This document shows, one piece after another, positions 39,529 through 48,477 of a stretch of DNA of 64,000 nt; the first letter of the stretch is position 1, and every line of letters starts with the position of its first letter. Location: positions 372,001 to 436,000 of the forward strand of contig NZ_AP027365.1 of assembly GCF_030295995.1 (NCBI RefSeq). Reading direction: 5' to 3'. Source of the stretch: Thalassotalea hakodatensis. Lineage in GTDB: Bacteria > Pseudomonadota > Gammaproteobacteria > Enterobacterales > Alteromonadaceae. A model generated the notes under the pieces. That model was not told where the DNA came from, searched no databases, and worked only from the letters and a program-made list of their open reading frames with translations. Both the position numbers and the translations under genes were made by a program.

Positions 39529-40710
39529 ATGATAACTAAACAACAAGCATTTTTTCTTGGCAGCTTTTTGCTAAGTGCTTTTTGCTCAATGGCGCAGCAG
39601 ACGTCTGATTTACCGCAAGGAAATCAATTTAATCTTTCACTAAGCAGTGAATTCGGCACAGTTGACAACTTTTTGTTTGATAACAGTGATGAACAACGCA
39701 CTAATTATTGGTCGTTAAGTCCTGAACTCTATCTTCAATTTGTTACTGACAAGCAACTCTTCTCTTTTGATGCAAAAACACAATTAAACAAATTTAGTGA
39801 TTTTGAACAAGACGACCATTCAAATATATGGCTTGCTCCACGTTATTTGTACCGTTTGACAGATAATAAAACGTTATCTATCAAAGCTAGCCACCAACAA
39901 ACCTATGAATACAGGGGCACCGGTTTATCTTTAGGTGACGCACAAAGTTTAAATAAAGGTGACGAAAAACAACAGTCTTCGTTCTCGCTTGGATATAGCT
40001 ATGGCAGTAGTTACTCAACAGCGCAATTAGCAGTAGAACTAGGTGCAGTGCAAAGTAAATATCAGACCAGACGACACGTTACCAATCAACTTGATCAAGA
40101 TAAACTTTTTGCAAATGCCACTTTTGATTATCAATTAGCGGGTGGCACCTTTTTATCGAGTGCATTAGAGATACAGCAAATAGCGTTCGAGCATCAACCG
40201 ATTTACGACAATACAAAGTTAACTGCCTTAATCGGTATGAAATGGCCTAAATCAGTGGTAAGCCAGTTTTCATTACTGTTGGGTTATCAAAAAATTCGTT
40301 TTGAACAGCCACTGTTTGATGATGACAGCGCTTTTAAGTGGCGTATTTCTTGGCGATGGTCTCCTGCTGAATCTACCAATGTCACATTAGCTTCTGAGCG
40401 TGATTTTGCAGCAGCTAATAGACTAAATGATAGTTATCGTTTGGTTGATAAACATGTGATGAAGTTCACACAGCAGTTGAGCGACTATTTCTTGTTATCT
40501 GCCAACGTAGGGGTAAACCAAGAAGAAGTTGTTTATCCCGATAAACGAAAAAGTGAAAACTATTTACGTGCTGGAATAAGTGTCGATTATTTAATGTCAG
40601 ATAGAGTATCGCTAATATTGAACTATCAGTTAAGCGATCTTAATGCCGATGATATGCTGTTTGAATATCAAAGAAATAGTGTTTCTTTGGGAATTAAAAT
40701 AACAATCTAA
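39529..40710 (+). CDS. Outer-membrane beta-barrel protein of a polysaccharide export cassette
   Basis: This 393-aa protein has a signal peptide (MITKQQAFFLGSFLLSAFCSMA) and then a regular run of amphipathic beta strands with aromatic ends. It closes with SVSLGIKITI, a fair outer-membrane assembly signal, although the last residue is Ile rather than Phe. It resembles the EpsL-like or BBP2-type barrels near exopolysaccharide genes. ATG 39529 is preferred to an upstream TTG at 39520. An OPX gene follows after 14 bp. I infer that it is the outer-membrane pore for a polymer; the polymer is unknown. Confidence 0.75.
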   Translation: MITKQQAFFLGSFLLSAFCSMAQQTSDLPQGNQFNLSLSSEFGTVDNFLFDNSDEQRTNYWSLSPELYLQFVTDKQLFSFDAKTQLNKFSDFEQDDHSNIWLAPRYLYRLTDNKTLSIKASHQQTYEYRGTGLSLGDAQSLNKGDEKQQSSFSLGYSYGSSYSTAQLAVELGAVQSKYQTRRHVTNQLDQDKLFANATFDYQLAGGTFLSSALEIQQIAFEHQPIYDNTKLTALIGMKWPKSVVSQFSLLLGYQKIRFEQPLFDDDSAFKWRISWRWSPAESTNVTLASERDFAAANRLNDSYRLVDKHVMKFTQQLSDYFLLSANVGVNQEEVVYPDKRKSENYLRAGISVDYLMSDRVSLILNYQLSDLNADDMLFEYQRNSVSLGIKITI

Positions 40711-40724
40711 CGAGTGGATAAGCC

Positions 40725-41234
40725 ATGCGCTTTTTTATTGTATTTTTACTGTTGTTTACTAATTTTGCTGCTGCGATGGAGTATCAATTAGGCTCTGGTG
40801 ACAGTATTGCAATCACGGTATACGATGAACCTGATTTAACCACAAAGGTAAAAATCAACAAAACAGGGAAAATATCATTTCCATTTTTAAAAGAAATAGA
40901 CGTACATGGTTTAACAACTAAAAAACTCGCAGCAGTTATCCAAGAAGGATTACTGGGCGATTATTTAATTAATCCACAAGTAACGGTATCTATCATTGAA
41001 TACCGACCATTCTTTATTCATGGCCAAGTAAAACAGCCAGGTGGCTATCCATTTCAAGATGATTTAACGCTTGATAAAGCTATCGCGATAGCCGGAGGGT
41101 TAGCTGCTAGAGCTTCAAAAACGAATTGGAAGGTTTCGCGTGTTATAAACGGTGAAACGGTTGTTATGTCAGCTAATGTTGCAACGGTCATCTTGCCTGA
41201 CGATATTATAGAAATTGAGCAAAGTTTCTTTTGA
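40725..41234 (+). CDS. Short polysaccharide export (OPX, Wza-like) protein
   Basis: This 169-aa periplasmic protein has a signal peptide (about 1-17) cleaved near AAA, with no lipobox cysteine. A Poly_export domain follows (YQLGSGDSIAITVYDEPDL) and then one SLBB domain (FIHGQVKQPGGYPFQDDLTLDKAIAIAGGL). It is about half the length of E. coli Wza and lacks extra SLBB repeats and the C-terminal helix that crosses the outer membrane. The adjacent beta-barrel gene probably supplies the missing pore. Its TGA overlaps the next gene's ATG. Confidence 0.88.
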   Translation: MRFFIVFLLLFTNFAAAMEYQLGSGDSIAITVYDEPDLTTKVKINKTGKISFPFLKEIDVHGLTTKKLAAVIQEGLLGDYLINPQVTVSIIEYRPFFIHGQVKQPGGYPFQDDLTLDKAIAIAGGLAARASKTNWKVSRVINGETVVMSANVATVILPDDIIEIEQSFF

Positions 41235-43390
41235 TGAATCACGATGTAACGCCTATTAACCCAACGCAAGATGAAGTAGCTCTTAAAGAGGTGCTAAGCC
41301 CTCTATGGACGCGTCGTTGGAAAATAGTATTCTTTACATTACTTATTACCTGTATCGTCGCATTTTATTCATCATTATTAAAACCGTCGTTTCAAGCCAG
41401 CGCCATTTTGCAAATTGGGAGTAATAAGCCGAGTAATACTCTTTCTATCAATGACGCCTTTAATGAGTCGAGCGCAAGTCAAGAACAAATTCAAACACAG
41501 TATGAGTTACTGCGTTCGCGAAAATTTGCTGAACGTGTAATTTCACGACTAAATTTGACTAAGCACGAAGAGTTTAACAGCGGAAAATATAATGACAAAC
41601 TTCCCTTTTTAGCAGAACTTTATCGAAAAGACACTACTCCAACAATTGACCAAACTGTACGTGAATTTCATCAACGATTGACCATTAAACCGATAGCAGG
41701 TACTGAATTAGTTAACATTACGTTTAGATCCTATTTTCCTGAGCTGTCCAAACAGGTTGCTAATCAAGTTGGGCAAACATATTTACACTATCAAGATGAA
41801 ATTCATGGAGCGTCAAAAGAAGCAACATCACAGTGGTTAGTTGATCAACTAGAAGAGTTAGGGAAAAAACTTGAGGCCTCTGAACGTGCTTTACAGACAT
41901 ATCGCGAAGAACAAGGCATCGTTGATATTCGAGGTATTGCAGGCTTAGTATCGGCAGAGCTGACTGAATTAACCTCTGCGGCATTGAAAATGTCTAAAGA
42001 TGCTGACGACTTAAAGGTAACTTACGACTATATTCAAAAGCATAAATCGAGCGTTGAGCAATTAGTTGAATTGCAAAAAATCACGAATAAACCTGCATTT
42101 AGTCAATTAAGGATCAGTGAAGAGCGGGCTGAACGAAAATTAAATGAGCTTTCTCAACGCTATGGTCCAAAACATCCTAAACGAATAACCGCTCAAGCTG
42201 ATCTTAATGCTATTCGTATTAATATGGCTGAAACCGTTGATGAAATTGTGATGAGCTTGGAAAAAGATTATCTCAATGCATTGGAAAAGGTAAAAGGAAC
42301 TAATCAGCGGTTAGATAAAGCGAAACAACATTATTTACGCTTAACACGGTTACAAAATAAGTTTTCACAATTAGAACGAGAAGTAGACACCAATAAAGAA
42401 TTGTACAGTAATTATTTAGTCAGGCTGAAAGAAGCTGACGCCATGGGGAATTACAAAGCTAATTTTTATGTTCGTTTTATTGATAAAGCGATTACACCAA
42501 AAAATAAATCAGCACCTAATCGTTCATTGATGGTGATCATGAGTTTTATTTTAGCGTTTGCGGTTATTTCAATCATTGTTATTATGCGTGAATTGTTAAT
42601 GGATACTTTGAACTCTCGTCGCAAACTTGAAAACTTTAATGATGCACCTATTCTGGCAGTGCTACCTAAATTTAGGCGTAAAAATAAACAAAGTACTGAG
42701 TTGGATTATTTCAACGATAATCGTTTTACCGAGGCAGTTCGAACCCTAAGAACAGCCATATTATTTAATGCCGAAAAGAAACCGCCAAAAGTTATCGCAA
42801 TCACCTCTTCTGTGCCAAATGAAGGTAAAACAACAGTTGCACTTCAACTTGCGCGTTCATTTAGTGAAATGGAAAAAGTCTTGCTCATAGAAGCTGATAT
42901 GCGTCATCCAACCGTGTATAAAAATTTAGATTTAGCGCCTCATAGACCAGGGCTTTCTAACTTATTAGCGAAAACACATCAAATTAATGAATGTATCGTT
43001 AGAGACAGTCAGGTGAAATTAGATATTTTAACCTCAGGTATTACACCGGCTAATCCTTTGGCTTTCTTATCAATGAAGCGTTTTAATATGCTGATTAAAG
43101 TCTTTGGTAATTTTTATGATCGCATTATTATTGAAACACCACCTGTGAATGCCGTCAGTGATGCGGTGATCATTTCTCGTAATGTAGATAGCGTACTTTA
43201 TGTCGTTCACGGCAGTAAAACTAAGCGTGATCAAATTTCAGCAGGGTTAAGGCTATTAAAACAAGCTAATGCACCGGTGCAAGGGGTGGTGATCAATCAA
43301 AGCGAAAATATCGATACTGATAAATACCACAATAAATATTACAACGATATGGCCAATATCATTAAATTACCCATGAGAAAGCAAGGCTAA
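41234..43390 (+). CDS. Wzc-like polysaccharide co-polymerase with BY-kinase domain
   Basis: This 718-aa inner-membrane protein has a Wzz domain between TM1 (about 27-50) and TM2 (about 428-450), with a long periplasmic coiled coil, then a cytoplasmic BY-kinase domain. Walker A is NEGKTT (529-534). In the Walker A' motif LLIEADMR the first acidic residue is E553 (D555 is kept), and the Walker B segment IIIETPP has E634 in place of the usual Asp. A Tyr cluster near the C-terminus (KYHNKYYND) may be autophosphorylated. ATG 41234 overlaps the OPX stop in TGATG. A likely role is polymer length control and export gating with the two preceding proteins. Confidence 0.9.
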   Translation: MNHDVTPINPTQDEVALKEVLSPLWTRRWKIVFFTLLITCIVAFYSSLLKPSFQASAILQIGSNKPSNTLSINDAFNESSASQEQIQTQYELLRSRKFAERVISRLNLTKHEEFNSGKYNDKLPFLAELYRKDTTPTIDQTVREFHQRLTIKPIAGTELVNITFRSYFPELSKQVANQVGQTYLHYQDEIHGASKEATSQWLVDQLEELGKKLEASERALQTYREEQGIVDIRGIAGLVSAELTELTSAALKMSKDADDLKVTYDYIQKHKSSVEQLVELQKITNKPAFSQLRISEERAERKLNELSQRYGPKHPKRITAQADLNAIRINMAETVDEIVMSLEKDYLNALEKVKGTNQRLDKAKQHYLRLTRLQNKFSQLEREVDTNKELYSNYLVRLKEADAMGNYKANFYVRFIDKAITPKNKSAPNRSLMVIMSFILAFAVISIIVIMRELLMDTLNSRRKLENFNDAPILAVLPKFRRKNKQSTELDYFNDNRFTEAVRTLRTAILFNAEKKPPKVIAITSSVPNEGKTTVALQLARSFSEMEKVLLIEADMRHPTVYKNLDLAPHRPGLSNLLAKTHQINECIVRDSQVKLDILTSGITPANPLAFLSMKRFNMLIKVFGNFYDRIIIETPPVNAVSDAVIISRNVDSVLYVVHGSKTKRDQISAGLRLLKQANAPVQGVVINQSENIDTDKYHNKYYNDMANIIKLPMRKQG

Positions 43391-43407
43391 TATTTGAATT
43401 GTCTTTT

Positions 43408-43443
43408 CAATTGGCATAAACATTCCTTCGCCGATTGTTTTTT
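43408..43443 (+). terminator. Probable terminator after the export operon
   Basis: CAATTGGC and GCCGATTG form an 8-bp stem (one G-T pair) with a 14-nt loop, followed by six T residues. Confidence 0.6.
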
Positions 43444-43478
43444 ATTACACTAGTACAAACCATCTATTTTCAGCGTGT

Positions 43479-44507
43479 ATGCAAATTCAGCAATCATTTA
43501 ATTTATCTCATCATAACACCTTTAAGGTGCCGGCTATTTGTCCGCAATATTTTGAACCCAGCACGCTTGAAGAATTAAAAGAGGCGTATCAAAGCTGCAA
43601 AGGCAATTTCTACTTACTTGGTGAAGGTAGTAATACGTTGTTTATTGATAATCAAGCCCCGTTAATTATTCGCCCTAAACTCATGGGTAAATCAATTAAC
43701 ATGGAAAAAAATGCTGTGTTTTTAACGGTAAACTGTGGCGAAAATTGGCATGAATTGGTGCAATACTGTGTGGCAAATAACTACTACGGTATTGAAAACC
43801 TGGCATTAATTCCTGGTAGTGTTGGCGCGGCACCTGTGCAAAACATCGGTGCGTATGGTGTTGAATTGTCAGATGTTATTCAGTCTGTTTCTTGGTTCGA
43901 TTTTTCACAGCAACAGGTGATAGAGCTCGATAACAGAGCTTGTGAGTTTGGTTATCGAGACAGTATTTTTAAACAGTCACTACAAGGAAAGGGAGTCATT
44001 GTCAGTGTGACTTTGAAACTCGCCAGAGAGTTTCAGCCGAAACTTTCTTATAAAGGACTAAGCTTTGAACAAAAAAAACTAACAGCAAAACATGTGATGG
44101 AAAGGGTGATAAGCATTCGTGAAAGTAAACTTCCAGATCCTAAAAAACTCCCAAATGCAGGCAGCTTTTTTAAAAATCCGATTATAAGTAGCGAAATATA
44201 TCACACATTAATTGCAACATATCCCGACATGCCCGCGTATAAAGTGACTGAGCAAACCTATAAGCTTGCTGCCGGTTGGCTAATAGAGCATGCTGGATTG
44301 AAAGGGTATCGTGAAAGAGGTGTTGGTGTGCATCAGAATCAAGCATTAGTACTGGTTAATTTTGAGCATGTAAAAGGTATGCGTATCGTTGAATTAGCGA
44401 CACTTATTATGGAAAAAGTACAAGAAAAGTTTGGTATTTTATTGGCTCCTGAAGTACGAATTGTTGATCGCCGAGGCCTTACATCCATTTCAGAGATAAT
44501 GGTCTAA
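43479..44507 (+). CDS. murB: UDP-N-acetylenolpyruvoylglucosamine reductase
   Basis: MurB is the FAD enzyme that reduces enolpyruvyl-UDP-GlcNAc to UDP-MurNAc. LGEGSNTLF and IPGSVGAAPVQNIGAYGVE are the FAD-binding elements; the active-site region PNAGSFFKNP and the C-terminal Glu segment (LLAPEVRIV) are present. The length of 342 aa is the type I form. Its stop overlaps the birA start (TAATG), as in E. coli. Confidence 0.97.
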   Translation: MQIQQSFNLSHHNTFKVPAICPQYFEPSTLEELKEAYQSCKGNFYLLGEGSNTLFIDNQAPLIIRPKLMGKSINMEKNAVFLTVNCGENWHELVQYCVANNYYGIENLALIPGSVGAAPVQNIGAYGVELSDVIQSVSWFDFSQQQVIELDNRACEFGYRDSIFKQSLQGKGVIVSVTLKLAREFQPKLSYKGLSFEQKKLTAKHVMERVISIRESKLPDPKKLPNAGSFFKNPIISSEIYHTLIATYPDMPAYKVTEQTYKLAAGWLIEHAGLKGYRERGVGVHQNQALVLVNFEHVKGMRIVELATLIMEKVQEKFGILLAPEVRIVDRRGLTSISEIMV

Positions 44508-45484
44508 TGGCTAATCTAATAAAAGAAAAAATACTGATAGCGTTAGCCGATGGACAGTTTGTGTCTGGTGAATCATTGGGCGAGCGTTTCGGTATCAGTC
44601 GAGCTGCAGTATCAAAACATATTAAAGGCATTGGTGAGTTAGGCATTGATGTTTTTAGAGTTAGCGGTAAAGGGTATCGACTGGCGCAACCAATAAACAT
44701 GTTAGATAAGCGACAGATTTTAACGCATATTGATCAAGCTTATTCAGACACGATTATCGACACTAACGTGCTTATCGATTCAACAAATAGTGAATTAATG
44801 CGCCGAATTCCTTCCCAATTAACACGTGGTCAAGTGTGTATTGCAGAGTGTCAAAGTGCAGGTCGGGGAAGAAGAGGCAGAGAGTGGGTATCTCCGTTTG
44901 GTTCTCATGTTTATATGTCAATGTACTGGTATTTAGAGCAAGGAATGTCTGCTGCCATGGGGTTAAGTATGGTAACAGCACTCGCGATTAGTGATGCGAT
45001 TAAGAGCTTATATGATATTGATGTTGGGCTTAAGTGGCCTAATGATATCTATTTAAAGGGAGTTAAATTAGCTGGTATATTGATTGAATTAGAAGGGCAA
45101 GCATTAGATCCGTGTCATTGTGTTATTGGGTTAGGGGTAAATGTTGATATGCCTAATAATGTCACGGATAAAATAGATCAACAATGGACTGACCTTCAAT
45201 CACATGTAAATAAAATCATTGATAGAAACCAGTTAGCGGCGTGTATTATTAGTAAGTTACGTAATCGAATATTCCAACATGAAAGATCAGGCTTAGTCGA
45301 TATGATTGAAGATTGGCAAGCAAGGGATCAGTTTATTAATCAACCTGTTAAGTTAATCACAGGTGTTAATGAAACCCATGGTATCTGCCGAGGTATTAAT
45401 AGCCAGGGTGCGTTACTTTTAGAGGTAGACAATAAAATACAGCCTATCTACGGTGGTGAAGTGAGCTTACGAGGCCTTGCATGA
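44507..45484 (+). CDS. birA: Biotin-protein ligase / biotin operon repressor BirA
   Basis: BirA makes biotinyl-AMP, loads biotin on the acetyl-CoA carboxylase carrier and represses the bio operon. The N-terminal winged helix (about 1-60; GISRAAVSKHIKGI) shows it is the regulatory type. The ligase motif GRGRRGREW and KWPNDIYL follow, then the C-terminal SH3-like domain (YGGEVSLRG). The length is 325 aa. It is coupled to murB and coaX by short overlaps. Confidence 0.96.
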   Translation: MANLIKEKILIALADGQFVSGESLGERFGISRAAVSKHIKGIGELGIDVFRVSGKGYRLAQPINMLDKRQILTHIDQAYSDTIIDTNVLIDSTNSELMRRIPSQLTRGQVCIAECQSAGRGRRGREWVSPFGSHVYMSMYWYLEQGMSAAMGLSMVTALAISDAIKSLYDIDVGLKWPNDIYLKGVKLAGILIELEGQALDPCHCVIGLGVNVDMPNNVTDKIDQQWTDLQSHVNKIIDRNQLAACIISKLRNRIFQHERSGLVDMIEDWQARDQFINQPVKLITGVNETHGICRGINSQGALLLEVDNKIQPIYGGEVSLRGLA

Positions 45485-46200
45485 AATTATTAGTGGATGC
45501 AGGAAATACGCGAATAAAGTACACGATTTTTCAAACTGGGAAGTTTTCAACTATTCATACAGTCTCTACGGGTAACTTAACACCGGAACTATCAGCAGAT
45601 GTAATCGCTAAAATCACGGGCTGTTTAATTGCGAGTGTGAAACAAAGTGATGCCATATTAGCTGTGATTGATTGGTGTGAAAAACATAACATTCCGATTC
45701 AACAATTACACAGCACTGAACACCACAAGGGGTTAATCAATAGTTATCCTGAACCGCGTACCTTAGGGGTTGATCGTTGGCTTGCCATGCTTGGAGCAAT
45801 GAAGCTATTTCCAAGTACATCCTTAATGGTTGTTGATGCAGGTACTGCAACCACCCTTGATTGTATATCGCAGCAGGGTAAGCATCTTGGTGGTTGGATC
45901 ATCCCTGGTATAGCATTACAAATGTCTACTTTATTTGATAAAGCTGAAAAGATTCATGGCGAGCCTGTAGCTATAAATAATATTGCTTTGGGCAACAATA
46001 CATCGATGGCAGTTAGCCAAGGCGCTTTAATTGTCACTCTTGGATTGATAGAGCAGGGAGTAAAACTGTGTGCTGAACAAGGATTAAAACCACATGTTAT
46101 ATTAACAGGTGGCAATGCTGATTATGTGAGTCAGCATTTAGCGCTTGAACATCATGTTGATCCAGCACTTATCTTTCATGGAATGAGCCAATATTGCTGA
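45481..46200 (+). CDS. coaX: Type III pantothenate kinase CoaX
   Basis: CoaX phosphorylates pantothenate in the first step of coenzyme A synthesis. It is an ASKHA-fold enzyme: VDAGNTRIKY, GVDRWLAMLGA, VVDAGTATTLD and LTGGNADYV. The length is 239 aa. E. coli has the unrelated CoaA at this place; here CoaX has taken the position. It overlaps birA by ATGA. This form usually needs a monovalent cation and resists CoA feedback. Confidence 0.94.
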   Translation: MKLLVDAGNTRIKYTIFQTGKFSTIHTVSTGNLTPELSADVIAKITGCLIASVKQSDAILAVIDWCEKHNIPIQQLHSTEHHKGLINSYPEPRTLGVDRWLAMLGAMKLFPSTSLMVVDAGTATTLDCISQQGKHLGGWIIPGIALQMSTLFDKAEKIHGEPVAINNIALGNNTSMAVSQGALIVTLGLIEQGVKLCAEQGLKPHVILTGGNADYVSQHLALEHHVDPALIFHGMSQYC

Positions 46201-46279
46201 TAAAGTTAGCTAATTAAGCGCAGTTTTGGGTAAAAAATCGTCAAACAATAAAAATACGACATTTTTTTGTTTTTACCTA

Positions 46280-46308
46280 TTGCAAGGGACAAAACATTAC
46301 TCTAGAAT
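46280..46308 (+). promoter_or_regulatory. Promoter of the tRNA-tuf operon
   Basis: TTGCAA, a 17-bp spacer and TAGAAT precede a TCGCACC-type discriminator and end 20 bp before the first tRNA. Confidence 0.65.
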
Positions 46309-46327
46309 TCGCACCACTTAATGTAGT

Positions 46328-46403
<76 letters not shown>

Positions 46404-46431
46404 TTAATTCTCTTTTTGAGATTTAGAATTT

Positions 46432-46516
46432 GGAGGGGTTCCCGAGTGGCCAAAGGGATCAGACTGTAAATCTGACGGCTCCGCCTTCGGTGGTTCGAAT
46501 CCACCTCCCTCCACCA
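46432..46516 (+). tRNA. tyrU: tRNA-Tyr (GTA)
   Basis: This 85-nt class II tRNA has a long variable arm, the acceptor starts GGAGGGG and ends CCCTCCACCA, and the anticodon loop CTGTAAA gives GTA. Its 3' end is repeated downstream. QueG, encoded earlier in the window, acts on this tRNA type. Confidence 0.97.
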
Positions 46517-46690
46517 TTTTACATAGTAGCTTGCTACTATGTGGAGTAAGAGTTGGATAAGAACGTAAGTTCGACAAAATTGTCAGGAACAATTTTGAAC
46601 GCGCAAGCGGCCCTTTAGGGTAAAAAGGCAGGAGCCTTTTATAATCCACCTCCCTCCACCATTTTTGCATAGCTTAGGCTATGCGGCGAA
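46498..46690 (+). repeat. Tandem-type repeat of the tRNA-Tyr 3' end
   Basis: Bases 46498-46520 (last 19 nt of tRNA-Tyr plus TTTT) recur at 46643-46665. After each copy stands a hairpin (ACATAGTAGC-TT-GCTACTATGT at 46521-46542; GCATAGC-TTAG-GCTATGC at 46667-46684) and then a GGxGxAAGAG stretch, so the second copy extends to about 46690 in degraded form. The 145-bp unit also contains CAAAATTGT/ACAATTTTG and AAAAGGC/GCCTTTT stems. The design recalls the repeats after tRNA-Tyr in the E. coli tyrT operon. Confidence 0.8.
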
Positions 46691-46751
46691 GAGCAACTTA
46701 TAGTTAACGCGCTCTTTCACCAATTTTGCAGGGATATTCTGATTGAATACT

Positions 46752-46826
<75 letters not shown>

Positions 46827-46844
46827 ATCTTTGTAATTTCGTGT

Positions 46845-46920
46845 GCTGATATAGCTCAGTTGGTAGAGCGCACCCTTGGTAAGGGTGAGGTCGGCAGTTC
46901 AAATCTGCCTATCAGCACCA
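46845..46920 (+). tRNA. thrT: tRNA-Thr (GGT)
   Basis: The acceptor starts GCTGATA and ends TATCAGC, the anticodon loop TTGGTAA gives GGT, and CCA is encoded. It is the last tRNA before tuf, 73 bp upstream. Confidence 0.97.
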
Positions 46921-46993
46921 CTACATTGAATTCTTCATTTATCCCACTTATTAACAATATAGCTTTTATAAAACTGCTTAGAGGTAATTGAAA

Positions 46994-48178
46994 GTGGCTA
47001 AAGAAAAATTTGAACGTTCGAAACCGCACGTTAACGTTGGTACTATCGGTCACGTTGACCACGGTAAAACAACTCTAACTGCTGCTATCTCAGCAGTATT
47101 AACAAAAACTCACGGTGGTGATTTACGCGATTTCGCACAAATCGATAACGCACCAGAAGAGCGTGAGCGTGGTATCACGATCAATACGTCTCACATTGAG
47201 TATGACACAGCATCACGTCACTATGCGCACGTAGATTGCCCAGGTCACGCGGATTATGTAAAGAACATGATCACAGGTGCGGCTCAAATGGATGGTGCTA
47301 TCTTAGTAGTAGCAGCAACAGATGGTCCAATGCCACAAACACGTGAGCACATCCTTCTTTCTCGTCAGGTTGGTGTACCTTACATCATCGTATTCATGAA
47401 CAAATGTGACATGGTAGACGACGAAGAGTTATTAGAATTAGTAGAGATGGAAGTTCGTGAACTTCTTTCAGAATATGACTTCCCAGGCGATGATTTACCA
47501 ATCATCCAAGGTTCAGCATTAGGTGCATTGAACGGCGAAGCGCAATGGGAAGAGAAAATCTTAGAGCTTGCAGAGCAATTAGATACTTACATTCCAGAGC
47601 CAGAGCGTGCAATTGACGGTGACTTCATTCTTCCAATTGAAGATGTATTCTCAATTCAAGGTCGTGGTACGGTAGTAACAGGTCGTGTAGAGCGTGGTAT
47701 CATCAAAGTAGGTGATGACGTAGAGATTGTTGGTATCAAAGATACAACAACAACGACTTGTACAGGTGTAGAAATGTTCCGTAAGTTGCTTGACGAAGGT
47801 CGTGCAGGTGAGAACTGTGGTGTATTATTACGTGGAACTAAGCGTGATGAAGTACAACGTGGTCAAGTACTAGCGAAGCCGGGTTCAATCAACCCACATA
47901 CTAAGTTCGAATCAGAAGTATATGTATTGACGAAAGATGAAGGTGGTCGTCACACGCCATTCTTCAAAGGCTACCGTCCACAGTTTTACTTCCGTACGAC
48001 AGACATCACAGGTGCAGTAGAGTTACCTGAAGGTGTAGAAATGGTAATGCCAGGCGACAACTTAAAGTTTGTAGTAGAGCTAATCAACCCAATCGCGATG
48101 GACGAAGGTTTACGCTTCGCAATCCGTGAAGGTGGTCGTACAGTAGGTGCTGGTGTTGTTTCTAAGATCATCGACTAA
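46994..48178 (+). CDS. tuf: Elongation factor Tu
   Basis: EF-Tu delivers aminoacyl-tRNA to the ribosome. GHVDHGKT (19-26), [13 protein letters not shown] and NKCD are the GTPase motifs. GTG 46994 is chosen over an in-frame TTG at 46988: GAGGT lies eight bases upstream and the product then has 394 aa, like E. coli. Its position after the tRNAs corresponds to tufB. Codon choice is strongly biased, as expected for high expression. The last 44 nt and the terminator are duplicated downstream. Confidence 0.96.
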   Translation: MAKEKFERSKPHVNVGTIGHVDHGKTTLTAAISAVLTKTHGGDLRDFAQIDNAPEERERGITINTSHIEYDTASRHYAHVDCPGHADYVKNMITGAAQMDGAILVVAATDGPMPQTREHILLSRQVGVPYIIVFMNKCDMVDDEELLELVEMEVRELLSEYDFPGDDLPIIQGSALGALNGEAQWEEKILELAEQLDTYIPEPERAIDGDFILPIEDVFSIQGRGTVVTGRVERGIIKVGDDVEIVGIKDTTTTTCTGVEMFRKLLDEGRAGENCGVLLRGTKRDEVQRGQVLAKPGSINPHTKFESEVYVLTKDEGGRHTPFFKGYRPQFYFRTTDITGAVELPEGVEMVMPGDNLKFVVELINPIAMDEGLRFAIREGGRTVGAGVVSKIID

Positions 48179-48207
48179 TATCGATATCTAGTTCACATCG
48201 AACATCT

Positions 48208-48235
48208 AAAAAAGGTCGCGTCAGCGGCCTTTTTT
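48208..48235 (+). terminator. Terminator of tuf, copy 1
   Basis: AAAAAAGGTCGC pairs with GCGGCCTTTTTT (one G-T pair) around loop GTCA, with the T-run included. Confidence 0.92.
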
Positions 48236-48236
48236 G

Positions 48237-48339
48237 TTTTAGACCACCGAACGGCGTGAAGACCGAGCACGTGTAGAAATTGGTCACAGTTGACCAATTT
48301 TAGTAAGCGAGGGCGAGGAGCTCTGCGACGAAGCTGAGA
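48237..48339 (+). other. Palindrome-bearing spacer between the two tuf 3' ends
   Basis: This 103-bp spacer is not part of tuf. It contains a perfect 10-bp hairpin, AAATTGGTCA-CAGT-TGACCAATTT (48277-48300), followed by a GC-richer GCGAGGGCGAGGAG stretch. No ORF or known element was recognised. Confidence 0.6.
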
Positions 48340-48412
48340 GTCGTACAGTAGGTGCTGGTGTTGTTTCTAAGATCATCGACTAATATCGATATCTAGTTCA
48401 CATCGAACATCT

Positions 48413-48441
48413 AAAAAAAGGTCGCGTCAGCGGCCTTTTTT
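48413..48441 (+). terminator. Terminator of tuf, copy 2
   Basis: It has the same stem, loop and T-run as copy 1, with one extra leading A. It would catch read-through from the first copy. Confidence 0.85.
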
Positions 48442-48477
48442 GCATTTAAGTTCTGGCAGCTTCACGGAGTTCCGAGA

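Larger units (their letters stand above)
48135..48442 (+). repeat. Direct duplication of the tuf 3' end and terminator
   Basis: The 102-bp block 48135-48236 (last 44 nt of tuf with stop, 3' UTR and terminator) recurs at 48340-48442. The only difference I find is six versus seven A residues before the terminator, so the duplication is recent or maintained. The offset is 205 bp. The second copy has no start codon and is not a gene. Confidence 0.93.

Noticed and set aside
46498..46665. attL/attR of an integrated element at tRNA-Tyr
   Set aside because: The 23-bp direct repeat resembles attachment sites, but only about 120 bp lie between the copies and there is no integrase. A repeat of the tyrT kind fits better, though a relic of excision cannot be excluded.
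46404..46670. Minus-strand ORF of 88 aa with EGGGFEPPKAEPSDLQSDP
   Set aside because: It is the antisense translation of tRNA-Tyr, a well-known spurious protein. The 46717-46902 and 46856-47062 minus-strand ORFs are likewise antisense of tRNA-Gly and tRNA-Thr.
48340..48442. Truncated second tuf gene (pseudogene)
   Set aside because: Only 44 nt of coding sequence are present, joined to a precise copy of the 3' UTR and terminator. This is a local segmental duplication rather than a decayed gene copy.
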